The notes: a model not told the origin generated them from the sequence alone. Positions 50,083 through 59,497 are shown, counted from the first letter of the stretch. The stretch is DNA of 64,000 nt from Dehalococcoidia bacterium (GCA_021731085.1 JAKFYB010000003.1:124001-188000), one strand, 5' to 3'. Numbers and translations: made by a program.

Positions 50083-51108
50083 TCAGAATACGGACGGGAA
50101 GCCCTCGAGATTGGCGTGCGCCTCTTCGAGTAGCGTCATCCATGCGATGTTGTAGTAGCGCGGGTGGTGGAAATCCACCGTGCCGTCGGACTCGATCTGC
50201 TTGAGCATGGTTTCGATCGACTCCAGCACGCTGACCTGCGGCTGGAAGCCGCCCATCTGCCGCAGCTTGTCGCCAGAGCACTTGTAGTCGCGCGCGATAG
50301 CCGGCATCGGCGCTTCGCTGAGTTCGACGTGAAACTTGCGCATCTGCGCCGAACCGGAGACGAGCATCGCCAGCTCGCGGATCTGGTAATTGTCGTGCAT
50401 GAGGTTGAAGATCTGGCCACCGACGTTCTCGATCGACGCTTCGAGGCAGTGGATGTGCGCGCGGGCGACGTCGGTGACATCGACAAGCGGCCGAAACATC
50501 CAGCCGCCGCCATGCAGGGAGAGTCGGCCCTTCGAGATCGCATCCTTGACGAACGTATTGACGACGAGGTCGTAGCGCATCCGCGGACTGTAGCCGTACA
50601 CGGTGCCCTGGCGCAGGATCACGGGTTGAAAAGTGTCATCGGCGAGCGCCATCAGCTCTTCTTCGCCGGCTTTCTTCGAAGTGGCGTAGGCGCCACGTGG
50701 GCGGACGTCGGTCGTCTCGTCGTAGATGGTGCCCGTCGGCAGGCCGTCGTAAATCGAGCAGCTTGAGCCGAAGGTCAGACGCTGAACGCCGTGACGCTTG
50801 CACGCTTCTGCCAGCGTCTTCGTGGCGACGGTGTTCATCTGCCAGTTGGCGCTGGGGTTGTACTCCGCGGTGGGGTCGTTCGAGAGGCCGGCCATGTGGA
50901 CGACGCCGTCGATGCCATCGAGCAAGCTGTCGGGCATGTCACGAACATCGCCGCGGATCACTTCGACGTTCTCGCGCAGTTTCGCGAGCGGACCTTCGCC
51001 CCAGTAGAGCCGGTCGATCACGCGGACGTCGTAGCCGCGCTCGATCAGCATTTCGCACAGGACGGCGCCGATGTAGCCGGCTCCGCCCGTCACCAGAATC
51101 CTCTTCAC
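50083..51108 (-). CDS. NAD-dependent nucleotide-sugar epimerase/dehydratase
   Basis: This 341-residue extended SDR has T-G-G-A-G-Y-I-G (NAD), S-S-C-S-I-Y-D-G and Y-A-T-S-K (catalytic Tyr/Lys). The N-terminal R-G-D-V-R-D-M and the middle A-G-L-S-N-D-P-T-A-E-Y-N-P fit a WcaG/GDP-fucose-synthase-like or UDP-hexose family. The C-terminal Y-Y-N-I-A-W-M-T-L-L-E-E is distinctive but I cannot name the product. It is in a polysaccharide block, so its sugar is part of a surface glycan. Confidence 0.88.
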   Translation of the reverse strand: MKRILVTGGAGYIGAVLCEMLIERGYDVRVIDRLYWGEGPLAKLRENVEVIRGDVRDMPDSLLDGIDGVVHMAGLSNDPTAEYNPSANWQMNTVATKTLAEACKRHGVQRLTFGSSCSIYDGLPTGTIYDETTDVRPRGAYATSKKAGEEELMALADDTFQPVILRQGTVYGYSPRMRYDLVVNTFVKDAISKGRLSLHGGGWMFRPLVDVTDVARAHIHCLEASIENVGGQIFNLMHDNYQIRELAMLVSGSAQMRKFHVELSEAPMPAIARDYKCSGDKLRQMGGFQPQVSVLESIETMLKQIESDGTVDFHHPRYYNIAWMTLLEEAHANLEGFPSVF

Positions 51109-51156
51109 CCAGCCCGTCCTTTCACGCCACCGCCTTGAACCCGCTCGATTGTAAAA

Positions 51157-52461
51157 CTACGACTTGTCGCCGATGCCTATGTATGTGAAGCCGCTCGCAC
51201 GCGCTGCGTCACCTGACACCACACCGCGGCCATCGATGATCGTCGTGCCACTCATTCGCTCCCGCACAACGGCGAGATCAGCCTCGCCGAACTCCTTGCA
51301 GTCCGTGAGCACCATCAGCGCGGCGGCCTCGCCCAATGGGTCGTAGATCTCGTCACAGAGCACGGCCGCGCCGATCAGCGGCGCCGCGTTCGGTTCGGCG
51401 AGCGGGTCGTACGCACGGACCTTCGCGCCGAGCGCCATCAGGCGGCGGACGACATTGATCGCTGGCGATTCGCGGACATCGTTCGTGCCGCCCTTAAAGG
51501 CAAGACCCCAGACGGCGATGTTGCGACCGTCGATGTCGCCGACGGCTTCACGCAACTGCTCGACGACGCGGTCGGCGCGCTGCTCGTTGACGGCCTCGAC
51601 CGCCTTCGCGACGTGCATCTCGACGCCCAGCGCTTCGGCTGTTCGCGTGAGGGCGCGCAGGTCCTTCGGCAGGCACGAACCACCGTAGCCAATGCCGGCA
51701 TTCAGGTAGGCGCGGTCGCCGACCCGCTTGTCGAGTTTGATGATTCGGCTAACGGAGTTGATGTCCGCGCCCGCAGCCGCGGCGAGATCAGCCATCTCGT
51801 TGATGAACGAGACTTGCGTCGAGAGATACGCGTTCGCGGCGTACTTCGCGAGCTCAGCAGTCGCAATGTCCGTAATGATCAGCGGCGCGTCGATGGCCGC
51901 GTAGAGCCTCCGCATCAGAGCCGCCGTTTCGTCATCCTCGACGCCCACGACGATGCGATCAGGATGCATGAAGGCTTCGTACGCCTTGCCTTCAACCAGA
52001 AACTCCGGGTTGGAGACGACGTGGATGCTGCCACCCCGCTCCTTCGCGACGATCTCGGCGATACGGAGTGTTGTGCCGAGGGGCGCCGTGCTGCGCAACA
52101 CGAACGTCGCCTCCGCGTGCAGGCGACGTGCCGTCTCGCGGGCCGCTTCTTCCACGAACGCAGTTCCTGTCTCTCCCGGCGTCTGCACGGCAATCATCAC
52201 GATCTGTGGACGGGTTTCGAGCGCCTCATCGAGGGCGGTCGTGACCGTGATCGCGTCCTTGTGCGCGGTCAGGGCCTCTTGCAAACCCGGCTCGTGCATG
52301 GGGACGAGACCCGCTTCGAGCGTGGCGACGCGGTCGCGGTCCACATCTACACCGGTGACGTGATGGCCGAGCGTCGTCAGACCTATAGCCGTCGTCAGGC
52401 CGACGTAGCCGAGTCCGATGACGGTGATCCGCAGGGGTTCGGGCGAGGTTTGGGGTGTCAT
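51157..52461 (-). CDS. UDP-glucose/UDP-sugar 6-dehydrogenase family
   Basis: This 434-residue enzyme oxidises a nucleotide sugar at C6 twice with NAD. N-terminal G-L-G-Y-V-G-L-T-T-A, middle A-E-L-A-K-Y-A-A-N-A-Y-L, and catalytic Cys in G-Y-G-G-S-C-L-P-K-D. The C-terminal A-V-W-G-L-A-F-K-G-G-T-N-D-V-R-E-S-P is normal. UDP-glucose is the usual substrate (UDP-glucuronate product), but UDP-ManNAc relatives look alike. It overlaps the downstream-encoded GT2 gene on the same strand by 4 bp. Confidence 0.93.
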   Translation of the reverse strand: MTPQTSPEPLRITVIGLGYVGLTTAIGLTTLGHHVTGVDVDRDRVATLEAGLVPMHEPGLQEALTAHKDAITVTTALDEALETRPQIVMIAVQTPGETGTAFVEEAARETARRLHAEATFVLRSTAPLGTTLRIAEIVAKERGGSIHVVSNPEFLVEGKAYEAFMHPDRIVVGVEDDETAALMRRLYAAIDAPLIITDIATAELAKYAANAYLSTQVSFINEMADLAAAAGADINSVSRIIKLDKRVGDRAYLNAGIGYGGSCLPKDLRALTRTAEALGVEMHVAKAVEAVNEQRADRVVEQLREAVGDIDGRNIAVWGLAFKGGTNDVRESPAINVVRRLMALGAKVRAYDPLAEPNAAPLIGAAVLCDEIYDPLGEAAALMVLTDCKEFGEADLAVVRERMSGTTIIDGRGVVSGDAARASGFTYIGIGDKS

Positions 52462-53492
52462 GGCAGCGCTTCTCGCTCGCGCATGTCGTCCGCGTAGTCA
52501 CGCCGGCGCTCGCGATAGAGCATCTCTTCGATCATGCGGCGGTTCCAGGAGAGCGCAGAGGCGATCAAGCTGAGTACGAAGATCTGTGCGCCGACGGTCA
52601 CCATCACACCGCCGATGATCAGCGACTGGATATGGCCTTGACCTTCGCCTTGCCAGTAGAAGTACACGAATCGCATCAGCGGGTACGTTCCGAGCAAGAC
52701 GAAGAAAATACCTAGCACCGAGAACGTGCGAATCGGCTGGTACACCGCGTAGCTGCGCAATATCACCGCCATCGCGCGGAAGATGTGACCGATGACGCCG
52801 CCCATCAGCCGCGATGGGCGCTGAACCTCGCGCGCCGGGATCGGCACGTCGACGATCGTCATGCCCTGTTCCATCGCGGCGATCAGCGTCTCATGCGTGT
52901 ACGTGTAGCCCGCGATGACGTTCATGCGCATCGCGGCCTCGCGGTCGTAGGCGCGAAAGCCGCTCGACACATCGATCTCGTCCGGGAGGCCGACGAGCTT
53001 GCGGACCATCGTCGAACCGGCCATGTTGCCGTACTTGTGCGAGGCCTTCATCTTCACCTGTGAGACGACACGAGAACCGACAACGATGTCCGCCTGCCCG
53101 GCAACGATCGGCGCGATCAGGTCGGGGATACGCGACTGGTCGTAGTGGTTGTCCGCGTCCGTATTCACGATGACGTCGGCGCCGCGGGAAAGCGCCGCAT
53201 CGACCGCATCACGGAACGTGCGCGCGAGACCGAGGCGGCGGTTGTGCGAGATCACGTAGTCTGCACCGGCGGCCCAGGCAGCAGTCACGGTGCCATCGCG
53301 CGAGCCATCGTCCAGCACGAGCACTTCGATGGAGGCGACGCCGGGTATCTCGCGCGGGATTTCGCGGATCACATCGCCGATGTTCTCTTCTTCGTCGTGC
53401 GCCGGGATCGTGACAATCAGCCTCAAGCGGGGACGCGTGTCGCCCTCAGCCGCCGCCGATCTGCGGATCTGCTCCGCTATCGAAGGATTCAT
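52458..53492 (-). CDS. Glycosyltransferase family 2, polyprenyl-phosphate type
   Basis: This 344-residue protein has a GT-A fold: V-T-I-P-A-H-D-E-E-E-N-I, V-L-D-D-G-S-R-D-G-T, and N-T-D-A-D-N-H-Y-D (D-x-D). The last ~110 residues hold two membrane segments (F-S-V-L-G-I-F-F-V-L-L-G and I-I-G-G-V-M-V-T-V-G). This matches DPM1/GtrB-like transfer of a sugar onto a polyprenyl phosphate at the membrane. It overlaps both neighbours by 4 bp, so it is translated with the UDP-sugar dehydrogenase and GT4 genes. Confidence 0.9.
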   Translation of the reverse strand: MNPSIAEQIRRSAAAEGDTRPRLRLIVTIPAHDEEENIGDVIREIPREIPGVASIEVLVLDDGSRDGTVTAAWAAGADYVISHNRRLGLARTFRDAVDAALSRGADVIVNTDADNHYDQSRIPDLIAPIVAGQADIVVGSRVVSQVKMKASHKYGNMAGSTMVRKLVGLPDEIDVSSGFRAYDREAAMRMNVIAGYTYTHETLIAAMEQGMTIVDVPIPAREVQRPSRLMGGVIGHIFRAMAVILRSYAVYQPIRTFSVLGIFFVLLGTYPLMRFVYFYWQGEGQGHIQSLIIGGVMVTVGAQIFVLSLIASALSWNRRMIEEMLYRERRRDYADDMREREALP

Positions 53493-54883
53493 CGCCGCCG
53501 TACCCCCGCATGCTCTTCCGCACCCTTTGCCTCAGCGGGAGTCCCTTCTTCGCCAAGCATGGAAGCATAGATCGCCACCGTCCGCTCCGCGATGGCCTCC
53601 CATCCCAGCGAAGCTGCGAGTGCAAGCGATTCCACCGCCATCCGGTCGCGAAGCTCCGGGTCGCGAAGGACGCGCAAGAGCGCCCGCGCGAGCGCGTCCG
53701 CATCGCCCGCAGGCACCACGGCCTCCTCATCAAGCACCAATTCCGGCAGGCCGCCAGTGTTCGTGACGACGAGCGGTCGTCCGAACGGTAGTGCCCGTGT
53801 ACCGACACCGGACTGCGCGTCAAAGTGCGTGTAGGGCAACGCAACGACATCGGCCGAGACGAAGTACTGCTCGATCTCGTCCGAAGGTATGTACTCCAAA
53901 CGGCGGCCGACGCGATCGGCGATGCCCAGCTCGTCCATCAGCTTCTGGTACGGTGCCCAATCGCCCCACGGCTGACCCGCGATGATTAGCAGCGCCTTCG
54001 GATCCTCGCGCGCAACCGTCGCGAACGCACGCAACAGCACGTCGACGCCCTTGTACGGCCGGATGTTGCCAAAGCAGAGAATCACGCGAGCATCGTCTGG
54101 AATCCCGACCTTGAGCCTCGCAGTCAGCCGGCTCATGCCCGTGCGCGGAGTCTCAAGCACGCCATGCGGCAACACACTGATGCGCGCAGGGTCGCAGCGA
54201 AGGAGCCGCTGTAGCGACGTCTTGTTGGCTTCGGAGTGCACGATAAAGTGATGCGCGAAGCGGAACACTTGGCGGTTGGCGAAGCGCTTGATGAATCCAC
54301 CCTCATGTGGCTCGACGTTGTGCACCGTCATCACGATGCGCTTACGCTTCAAGCGCGAGATGCCAAGCGTCGTCATGTACACGGGCGCGAGCGCGTAGCT
54401 CCACCACTGCGCGTGGACGACGCGCCCTCGCATGCGAAGGCCCGCCCACGCCCACGTCAGCGGGTTGTACCAGGAGAGCGGGCGGCGGTTGCGCACGCCC
54501 ATCAGCAGCGGGGTCTTCGCGTTTGGCTCAATCGGCTTGCCGCCGGGGTAGGCCCAGTGCGGGTAGATGCCACGGAAGCCAACGAAGTTGATCTCCAGCC
54601 GGCCATCTTCGTCGAGGGCTTCGAGCAGGCTCAGGGTGTACGCCGAGACTCCTTTAACGGGCGGAAGCGATCCGACGATCGACACACCGAAGCCCCGCCT
54701 GAGCTTGGGCGCGCGTACGCGTACCCGTTCGGGTACGGACGTGTCGGTATGCGCCGGTCGGTGATCGATCAAGGGCGTTGTGCTCCCGGGCTGTCTCAGG
54801 CCGGCGGGCGGGTCGCTGTATCTGAGGGACTGGTTGCCACCGATTGGGCCGTCAGCATATGACGCCTTCCCCAACCTCGTCAA
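53489..54883 (-). CDS. Glycosyltransferase family 4 (GT1-type fold)
   Basis: This is a 464-residue frame. The glycosyltransferase part begins at residue ~66 (G-V-S-I-V-G-S-L-P-P-V-K-G-V). It includes V-H-N-V-E-P-H-E, S-V-L-P-H-G-V, C-F-G-N-I-R-P-Y-K-G-V-D, and the nucleotide-sugar E-x7-E region S-G-V-G-T-R-A-L-P-F-G-R-P-L-V-V-T-N-T-G-G-L-P-E-L. The start is uncertain: TTG 54883 lies inside a promoter-like -35; GTG 54685 (with AGGCGGGG upstream) begins at the fold and may be the true start. It is first in a block with 4-bp overlaps. Confidence 0.88.
   Translation of the reverse strand: MTRLGKASYADGPIGGNQSLRYSDPPAGLRQPGSTTPLIDHRPAHTDTSVPERVRVRAPKLRRGFGVSIVGSLPPVKGVSAYTLSLLEALDEDGRLEINFVGFRGIYPHWAYPGGKPIEPNAKTPLLMGVRNRRPLSWYNPLTWAWAGLRMRGRVVHAQWWSYALAPVYMTTLGISRLKRKRIVMTVHNVEPHEGGFIKRFANRQVFRFAHHFIVHSEANKTSLQRLLRCDPARISVLPHGVLETPRTGMSRLTARLKVGIPDDARVILCFGNIRPYKGVDVLLRAFATVAREDPKALLIIAGQPWGDWAPYQKLMDELGIADRVGRRLEYIPSDEIEQYFVSADVVALPYTHFDAQSGVGTRALPFGRPLVVTNTGGLPELVLDEEAVVPAGDADALARALLRVLRDPELRDRMAVESLALAASLGWEAIAERTVAIYASMLGEEGTPAEAKGAEEHAGVRRR
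54854..54883 (-). promoter_or_regulatory. Promoter of the glycan-synthesis block
   Basis: On the minus strand TTGACG (54878-54883), 18 nt, TATGCT (54854-54859). It overlaps the far upstream TTG of the GT4 frame, which argues for a later start codon. Confidence 0.6.
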
Positions 54884-54985
54884 CGTAATGAACGCCGTTC
54901 ACGGCAAGCGCATTGCCCCAAAACGATTGACGGCGGCGAGAATACTCGCACGCGCATTGACAACTGCGCCGGATGGAGGCCGTTT

Positions 54986-55468
54986 TCAGTTGGAGGGCAT
55001 GCCGTCAAGCAACTGTCGCGTCAAACCCACGTGGCCGACGTGTTCCCGCAGGTGCTCGATCGCGTGCATTAGCGCCCACGCCGCAGTGACCTGCGTCGGC
55101 ATATCACCGCCTGGGCGCACGTGCGTCTCGCGCATGGCTGACCAGTCGATATCGCGCGCCTCGTCGAGCAGCCGCTGGCAATCAGCCTGCATCGACTCCA
55201 TAAAGGACAGGAGCGTCGCATCGTCCGGCATCGTGGCGACGAATTCGTCGGCGCGGTTGCGAGCGGGGCGCGGCGCTCCGACGGCGGCCGCGAGCCACGA
55301 GCGCGTGCTGTGCATCGCGTGCAAGGATAGCACCGTGATCGAGTTCGTGCCCTCGCCGCCGGGCCGCTCGTTCAGCATCTCCGGCGTCGCGCGAGAAATC
55401 GCCTCCCGAAACTCTTCCAGCACCAGGTCGAGGATTTCGCGCGCGGCTGCGAGAAATGGATCGCTCAT
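54986..55468 (-). CDS. DinB-like protein
   Basis: This 160-residue protein (ATG 55468) is a four-helix DinB/YfiT-type bundle. His ligands are candidates in V-L-S-L-H-A-M-H and A-L-M-H-A-I-E-H-L-R-E-H-V-G-H. The end L-T-R-Q-L-L is typical of the family. TAGAAT lies 7 nt before the ATG, suggesting a leaderless transcript. The frame to 55525 is not preferred. Substrate unknown. Confidence 0.82.
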   Translation of the reverse strand: MSDPFLAAAREILDLVLEEFREAISRATPEMLNERPGGEGTNSITVLSLHAMHSTRSWLAAAVGAPRPARNRADEFVATMPDDATLLSFMESMQADCQRLLDEARDIDWSAMRETHVRPGGDMPTQVTAAWALMHAIEHLREHVGHVGLTRQLLDGMPSN

Positions 55469-55539
55469 GGGCGAGATTCTAGCCGAATAGTGCATTCGCA
55501 CCAGAGCTATCGGCTCAACGAGCAAGTAGCCTGTCCGCC

Positions 55540-56967
55540 ATGACCGAACTCTGGAAGCTCGACGCGACGGCGCAGGCGGAACTCGTGCGGTCGCGGCAGG
55601 CGTCGCCCACGGAGCTTCTCGAAGCTGCGATCGCCCGCATCGAGCAGCTGAATCCCACGATCAACGCCGTCGTCACGCCGCTGTTCGAGCGAGCGCGTGC
55701 CCAGGCGCTCGGCTTTACGGCGTTCGACGCTCCATTCGCCGGCGTGCCGATGCTTGTGAAGGATGCGTCGCTGGAAAGCGAAGGCACGCCGTACTACATC
55801 GGCCTCGGCCCGCTCCGCGACATCAAACACACATCGACACGCACGACGGAGCTCGCACGGCGCTTCGAGCGCGCGGGCTTCATCATCGCCGGCAAGACCA
55901 ATTGCCCGGAGCTGTCGTCCGGCATCACGACGGAGCCGCGCGCATTCGGCCCAACGCGCAATCCCTGGGATCTCACGCGCACGACGAGCGGCTCCAGCGG
56001 TGGTTCGGCTGCCGCGGTCGCATCCGGCATGGTGTCGATCGCGCACGGCGGCGACGCGACAGGCTCGCTGCGGTACCCCGCCTCAGCGTGCGGCCTCGTG
56101 ACCCTCAAACCGACTCGCGGGCGCATGCCCCACGTCACGTGCGCGGGAGCACCGGATCCGCTCGGCGTCTGGTGTGAGTTCGTGCTCGCGCGATCAGTGC
56201 GTGATCTCGCGCGAACACTCGACTGCACGCACGGGGCGACGTCCAACAACCTGTTCGCGCTACCACCGCCAACGCGTCCATATGAGGACGCGTTGCGCGA
56301 GGCGCTGCCGCAACTCCGCGTAGGGCTCATGCTCGACGACCCGTTGATCCCGGTCGACCCTGCATGCACGGAGGCCGTCGAGCGCACTGGTCGCCTCCTC
56401 GAAGCTGCTGGCCACCACGTCGAGATCGCATATCCGTCCGCGCTCGACACGCTGTGGGCGAAGACGGCCGCGGCAATCAACATTCCGAACGTCATCCACC
56501 GCCGTGCTCAAGTCCGCTGGCTCTCGGACGTCCTTGGCCGCGAGGTCACGCAGGATATGGTCGATACGCCGCTCCCGACGCAGGAGCAGGCGGACGCGAT
56601 CTCGTCGACCGCGCTTGCCGAAGCCCAGCACACCATCATGCGCGAGATGCTCGCGATCAACCGCTGGTGGGACGACGACGGCTGGGACCTGCTCGTCACG
56701 CCGACGCTGCGTCAGCCCGCGTGGCCGCTCGGCGGCAAGGGGGACGTCACCGACTCCGGCGCTTTTCCGCCGCCGTACAGCTTCTCCGGCCAACCGGCGA
56801 TGTCAGTGCCGTTGCACCACACGTCGGACGGCGGCGAAGGGCTCCCTGTCGGCGTGCAGTTAGTGGCCGCCCGCAACCGCGACGATCTGTTGCTGCAGGT
56901 GGCGGCGCAGCTGGAGTCGGCGGCGCCGTGGGCGGATCGATGGCCGACGATTGCTCATTCGACTTGA
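55540..56967 (+). CDS. Amidase signature family enzyme
   Basis: This 475-residue enzyme has the Ser-cisSer-Lys triad: Lys in V-P-M-L-V-K-D-A (near 71), S-S in T-S-G-S-S-G-G-S-A-A-A-V-A-S-G, and Ser in G-D-A-T-G-S-L-R-Y-P-A-S. It hydrolyses amides and relates to GatA, but no gatB or gatC is nearby, so it is a stand-alone amidase. The substrate cannot be told. Its end overlaps the opposite-strand membrane-protein gene by 13 bp. Mid-sequence A-I-N-I-P-N-V-I-H-R-R suggests a 6-aminohexanoate-hydrolase-like enzyme, tentatively. Confidence 0.9.
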   Translation: MTELWKLDATAQAELVRSRQASPTELLEAAIARIEQLNPTINAVVTPLFERARAQALGFTAFDAPFAGVPMLVKDASLESEGTPYYIGLGPLRDIKHTSTRTTELARRFERAGFIIAGKTNCPELSSGITTEPRAFGPTRNPWDLTRTTSGSSGGSAAAVASGMVSIAHGGDATGSLRYPASACGLVTLKPTRGRMPHVTCAGAPDPLGVWCEFVLARSVRDLARTLDCTHGATSNNLFALPPPTRPYEDALREALPQLRVGLMLDDPLIPVDPACTEAVERTGRLLEAAGHHVEIAYPSALDTLWAKTAAAINIPNVIHRRAQVRWLSDVLGREVTQDMVDTPLPTQEQADAISSTALAEAQHTIMREMLAINRWWDDDGWDLLVTPTLRQPAWPLGGKGDVTDSGAFPPPYSFSGQPAMSVPLHHTSDGGEGLPVGVQLVAARNRDDLLLQVAAQLESAAPWADRWPTIAHST

Positions 56968-57686
56968 GGCGGCGAGAACGGAGACGTCTCACCTGGAGGC
57001 AGGGCCGGAGGCGGCGACACCGGTGGGTCGAGATAGCCCGGCTCAAATGAAAGCACGTCGCAGGATGGCCCGCCGTCGCTTAACACGAGGGGTTGCATGT
57101 TCTCTGCGACAGGCCACGCACATGTCCAAGTGCCACACACGAAGTCAACCTCGAACGTCTCGATGCCGACTCCCCAGCAGTCAAAGCCGAGAGTGTCTTG
57201 GGGCCGGAAATCCACCGCTACTGTTGTCATCGGGTCGACTAATTCGGACGTGTCGCACTCCTGCCGATCGACATCAAGGCGCAAGAGGAATGCGTATTCT
57301 GTTGGATTCTCCACGATGAGCTTGCCACCAGGGTGAAGATACGACCACATGAAAGCGAGTGGATAGACGATTGCGACAGCAAGTCCCGTCAAGCCAAGGA
57401 TCTGAATCCAGAAGATCGTACGGCTGAAGGCGGTCGACGGAACGAGCGCTCCGGTTCGGAGCCGGCGCAACCCGACAAACAAGAGCGGTATGGTTGGGAT
57501 CAGCGCGAGAGCTGCGATGAATCCCCAACCGCGCCATGGAATATCGCCGCGTGTGGCACTCGCGACGAACAATGTGCTGACGAAGACAAGGCCGCAGTAG
57601 ATGAACCACGCGCCGGCCAGGCTCAGCGCATAAAACGCTCCCTCGATCGGGCCGACGCCGGCTTTGCTCTCGGTGGGTGAGCTCAT
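56955..57686 (-). CDS. Membrane protein with a Cys-containing extracytoplasmic domain
   Basis: This 243-residue protein has three membrane segments at about residues 15-43, 52-72 and 90-114. A ~120-residue soluble end follows with four Cys (Q-E-C-D-T-S, F-D-C-W-G, F-V-C-G-T-W-T-C-A-W, S-C-D-V) and a Pro-rich tail. It resembles no family I know. The Cys pairs suggest an exported, disulfide-bonded domain. It is convergent with the amidase gene. Confidence 0.65.
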   Translation of the reverse strand: MSSPTESKAGVGPIEGAFYALSLAGAWFIYCGLVFVSTLFVASATRGDIPWRGWGFIAALALIPTIPLLFVGLRRLRTGALVPSTAFSRTIFWIQILGLTGLAVAIVYPLAFMWSYLHPGGKLIVENPTEYAFLLRLDVDRQECDTSELVDPMTTVAVDFRPQDTLGFDCWGVGIETFEVDFVCGTWTCAWPVAENMQPLVLSDGGPSCDVLSFEPGYLDPPVSPPPALPPGETSPFSPPQVE

Positions 57687-57777
57687 GCACGGAGACTACG
57701 CCGGGTGAAGCTGCCTGCACAGGTGCAGATGCACCATGCGACGTGGTGCCTAATCACCAATCACGAATCTCCAATAC

Positions 57778-58350
57778 CTACGACGTCATCCCCTGTAGTC
57801 CGACCAACGCGCGCCCGTGCTCGATCTCGCCCATGTGGCGGAGGCCGTGCTGATACACAAAGCACTCCAGCACTTCGAGCTTGCGCAGCGGCGCGTCGGG
57901 GCCGATGACGATGGCGCAGAAGATCTGCTGCATGTTTGGTGGGAGTTTGGGAATCATCACTTCCGAAAGCAGGTCTTCGGTCAGCGTCTCCAGCACACCA
58001 GCCGTCCGCACGATGACCTCCGACTGGTATGCCTTCCACGCGTCGATGTCCTTGAAGCGCAGGTGCTGCATCTCCCCGACCGTCGCCTCGCGGCCCAGGT
58101 CGTCGATGTTTACGCCGATCTTCTCCGCCCAACCGCCCGACTGCCAGAGAGTCGGCCCCTTCAGGAACGGGCCGCTGATCGACTGGTCCTGCGCGCGGAT
58201 GTAGTGGCTGAAGCTGAACGCCATCGGCAGCACGCCCTCGCGTTCGTGGTGGTTTATCTGCTCCAGCGTGAGGTCGCTGATCGCGCGCTCCCAAAGGATG
58301 TTCAGCGCACGAATGCGGTTGCGTAGCGAATCGACGAACATCTGCGACAT
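57778..58350 (-). CDS. DinB-like protein
   Basis: This 190-residue protein starts M-S-Q-M-F-V-D-S-L-R-N-R-I-R-A-L-N-I-L-W and contains F-S-F-S-H-Y-I-R-A-Q-D-Q-S-I and L-E-C-F-V-Y-Q-H-G-L-R-H-M-G-E-I-E-H-G-R-A. The His pattern (H, then H-x3-H-x4-H) fits the DinB metal site. Good Shine-Dalgarno (GAGGAG). It is the third DinB-like protein in the window. Function unknown. Confidence 0.82.
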   Translation of the reverse strand: MSQMFVDSLRNRIRALNILWERAISDLTLEQINHHEREGVLPMAFSFSHYIRAQDQSISGPFLKGPTLWQSGGWAEKIGVNIDDLGREATVGEMQHLRFKDIDAWKAYQSEVIVRTAGVLETLTEDLLSEVMIPKLPPNMQQIFCAIVIGPDAPLRKLEVLECFVYQHGLRHMGEIEHGRALVGLQGMTS

Positions 58351-58472
58351 CAGCGCGCTCCTCTTCAGACAGCCAGCGGACGCTCGATCATATCCGCAAC
58401 GCGTCGCACAGCGAATCTAGACGCGGCTGCCTGGCGCCGGTCGCCTGTGATTGGAGTTTGGAGCTTCGAGAG

Positions 58473-58787
58473 TCAGGCCGCCGAGTGATCTTCGGTCTCT
58501 GCGCCAGCGGCGGCAGTATCTGTCGTCGCCGGGTTCGCGGCCGCCGCCGGGGTCGGCGCCATGAAACCTTCAGTCTCGACATACACCTCATCGACCGCAC
58601 GCATCAGGTCGGCCTCGCTCTCGTACGGCCCGTCAGGGATGGCTTCTAACACGGTTTGCACGCCCCCATTAATGCCACCCTTGTCGGCCGCACTGCGTAG
58701 CACAGCATCTTTCGACGTCGGGTAGTCGATGCCTTCGAAGGCGCGATTGAAGTCGCGTGGGTCGATGTTCGTCGTGTTGTTGGTCAT
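58473..58787 (-). CDS. DUF2795 protein
   Basis: This 104-residue protein contains F-E-G-I-D-Y-P-T-S-K-D-A-V-L-R-S-A-A-D-K-G-G and V-L-E-A-I-P-D-G-P-Y-E-S-E-A-D-L-M-R-A-V, the DUF2795 pattern (Y-P-x-x-K near the start and L-P-D-x-x-Y-x-S-x-A-D near the end). A 30-residue Ala/Thr tail follows. These small proteins have no known role. It lies between the DinB-like and phosphatase genes on the same strand. Confidence 0.75.
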   Translation of the reverse strand: MTNNTTNIDPRDFNRAFEGIDYPTSKDAVLRSAADKGGINGGVQTVLEAIPDGPYESEADLMRAVDEVYVETEGFMAPTPAAAANPATTDTAAAGAETEDHSAA

Positions 58788-58876
58788 GGCGCTCGCCTCC
58801 TATCGCTGCATGGAGCGTAAGGGCGACCGCGTTGCGAACCTCGTCGCAGCGGCGAGTGATGCGTTGCAGATACGGA

Positions 58877-59497
58877 TCAGGCGAGGCCGCGTGCGCGCAG
58901 ATGCGACGTATCGTTCCAGTGCAGAAGCGTCGCGCCGCGTTCGCTGAAGTCGATGGTCGTCTTGCCTCCAACGCTGGTCTTCAGACCGCGAAACTGGTCG
59001 AGTTGCAGACCCATCGCCTTGCACGCGATCGTCAGGATCACGAAGTTGTGCGACACAGCCACCACGGTGGCGGTCGCGTGTGTCGACCGCGTGCGCTCGA
59101 CCCAGGCCCACGCGCGCCCTTGCACTTCCGCGAGAGTCTCTCCACCGGGCATGCGCGCGTTGGCGGGCGCGGACATCCACTCGCGCAGGAAGTCGCCGTA
59201 CTTTGCGCGCAGCTCGTCGTAGGCCAGGTGCTCCATCTCGCCAACGTCCATTTCGATCAGTTCCGTCACGACCTCGACGCGCGTGCCAGTCGCGGACGCA
59301 ATCGCGTTCGCCGTATCCGTGGCGCGTGACAAGGGGCTGCTGTACACAACGTCGGGCGGGACGTCGAAGGACGCTGCGGTTGCTCGCGCCTGCAAGCGGC
59401 CGCGTTCGTTCGGCGGCACATCGGCGCGGCCTAAGGTGACGCCGCCCTTGTTGTGCGCGGTTTCGCCGTGCCGAACAAGAATCAGCCGCATAGTCAT
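58877..59497 (-). CDS. Histidine phosphatase (phosphoglycerate mutase-like) protein
   Basis: This 206-residue protein begins M-T-M-R-L-I-L-V-R-H-G-E-T-A-H-N-K, the RHG motif with the catalytic His. It also has S-S-P-L-S-R-A-T-D-T-A, G-E-x-L-A-E-V, and V-S-H-N-F-V (second His). It may be a CobC- or PhoE-like phosphatase; the target is not evident. The ATG at 59497 overlaps the preceding DUF2344 stop by 4 bp (ATGA), so they are coupled. Confidence 0.9.
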   Translation of the reverse strand: MTMRLILVRHGETAHNKGGVTLGRADVPPNERGRLQARATAASFDVPPDVVYSSPLSRATDTANAIASATGTRVEVVTELIEMDVGEMEHLAYDELRAKYGDFLREWMSAPANARMPGGETLAEVQGRAWAWVERTRSTHATATVVAVSHNFVILTIACKAMGLQLDQFRGLKTSVGGKTTIDFSERGATLLHWNDTSHLRARGLA

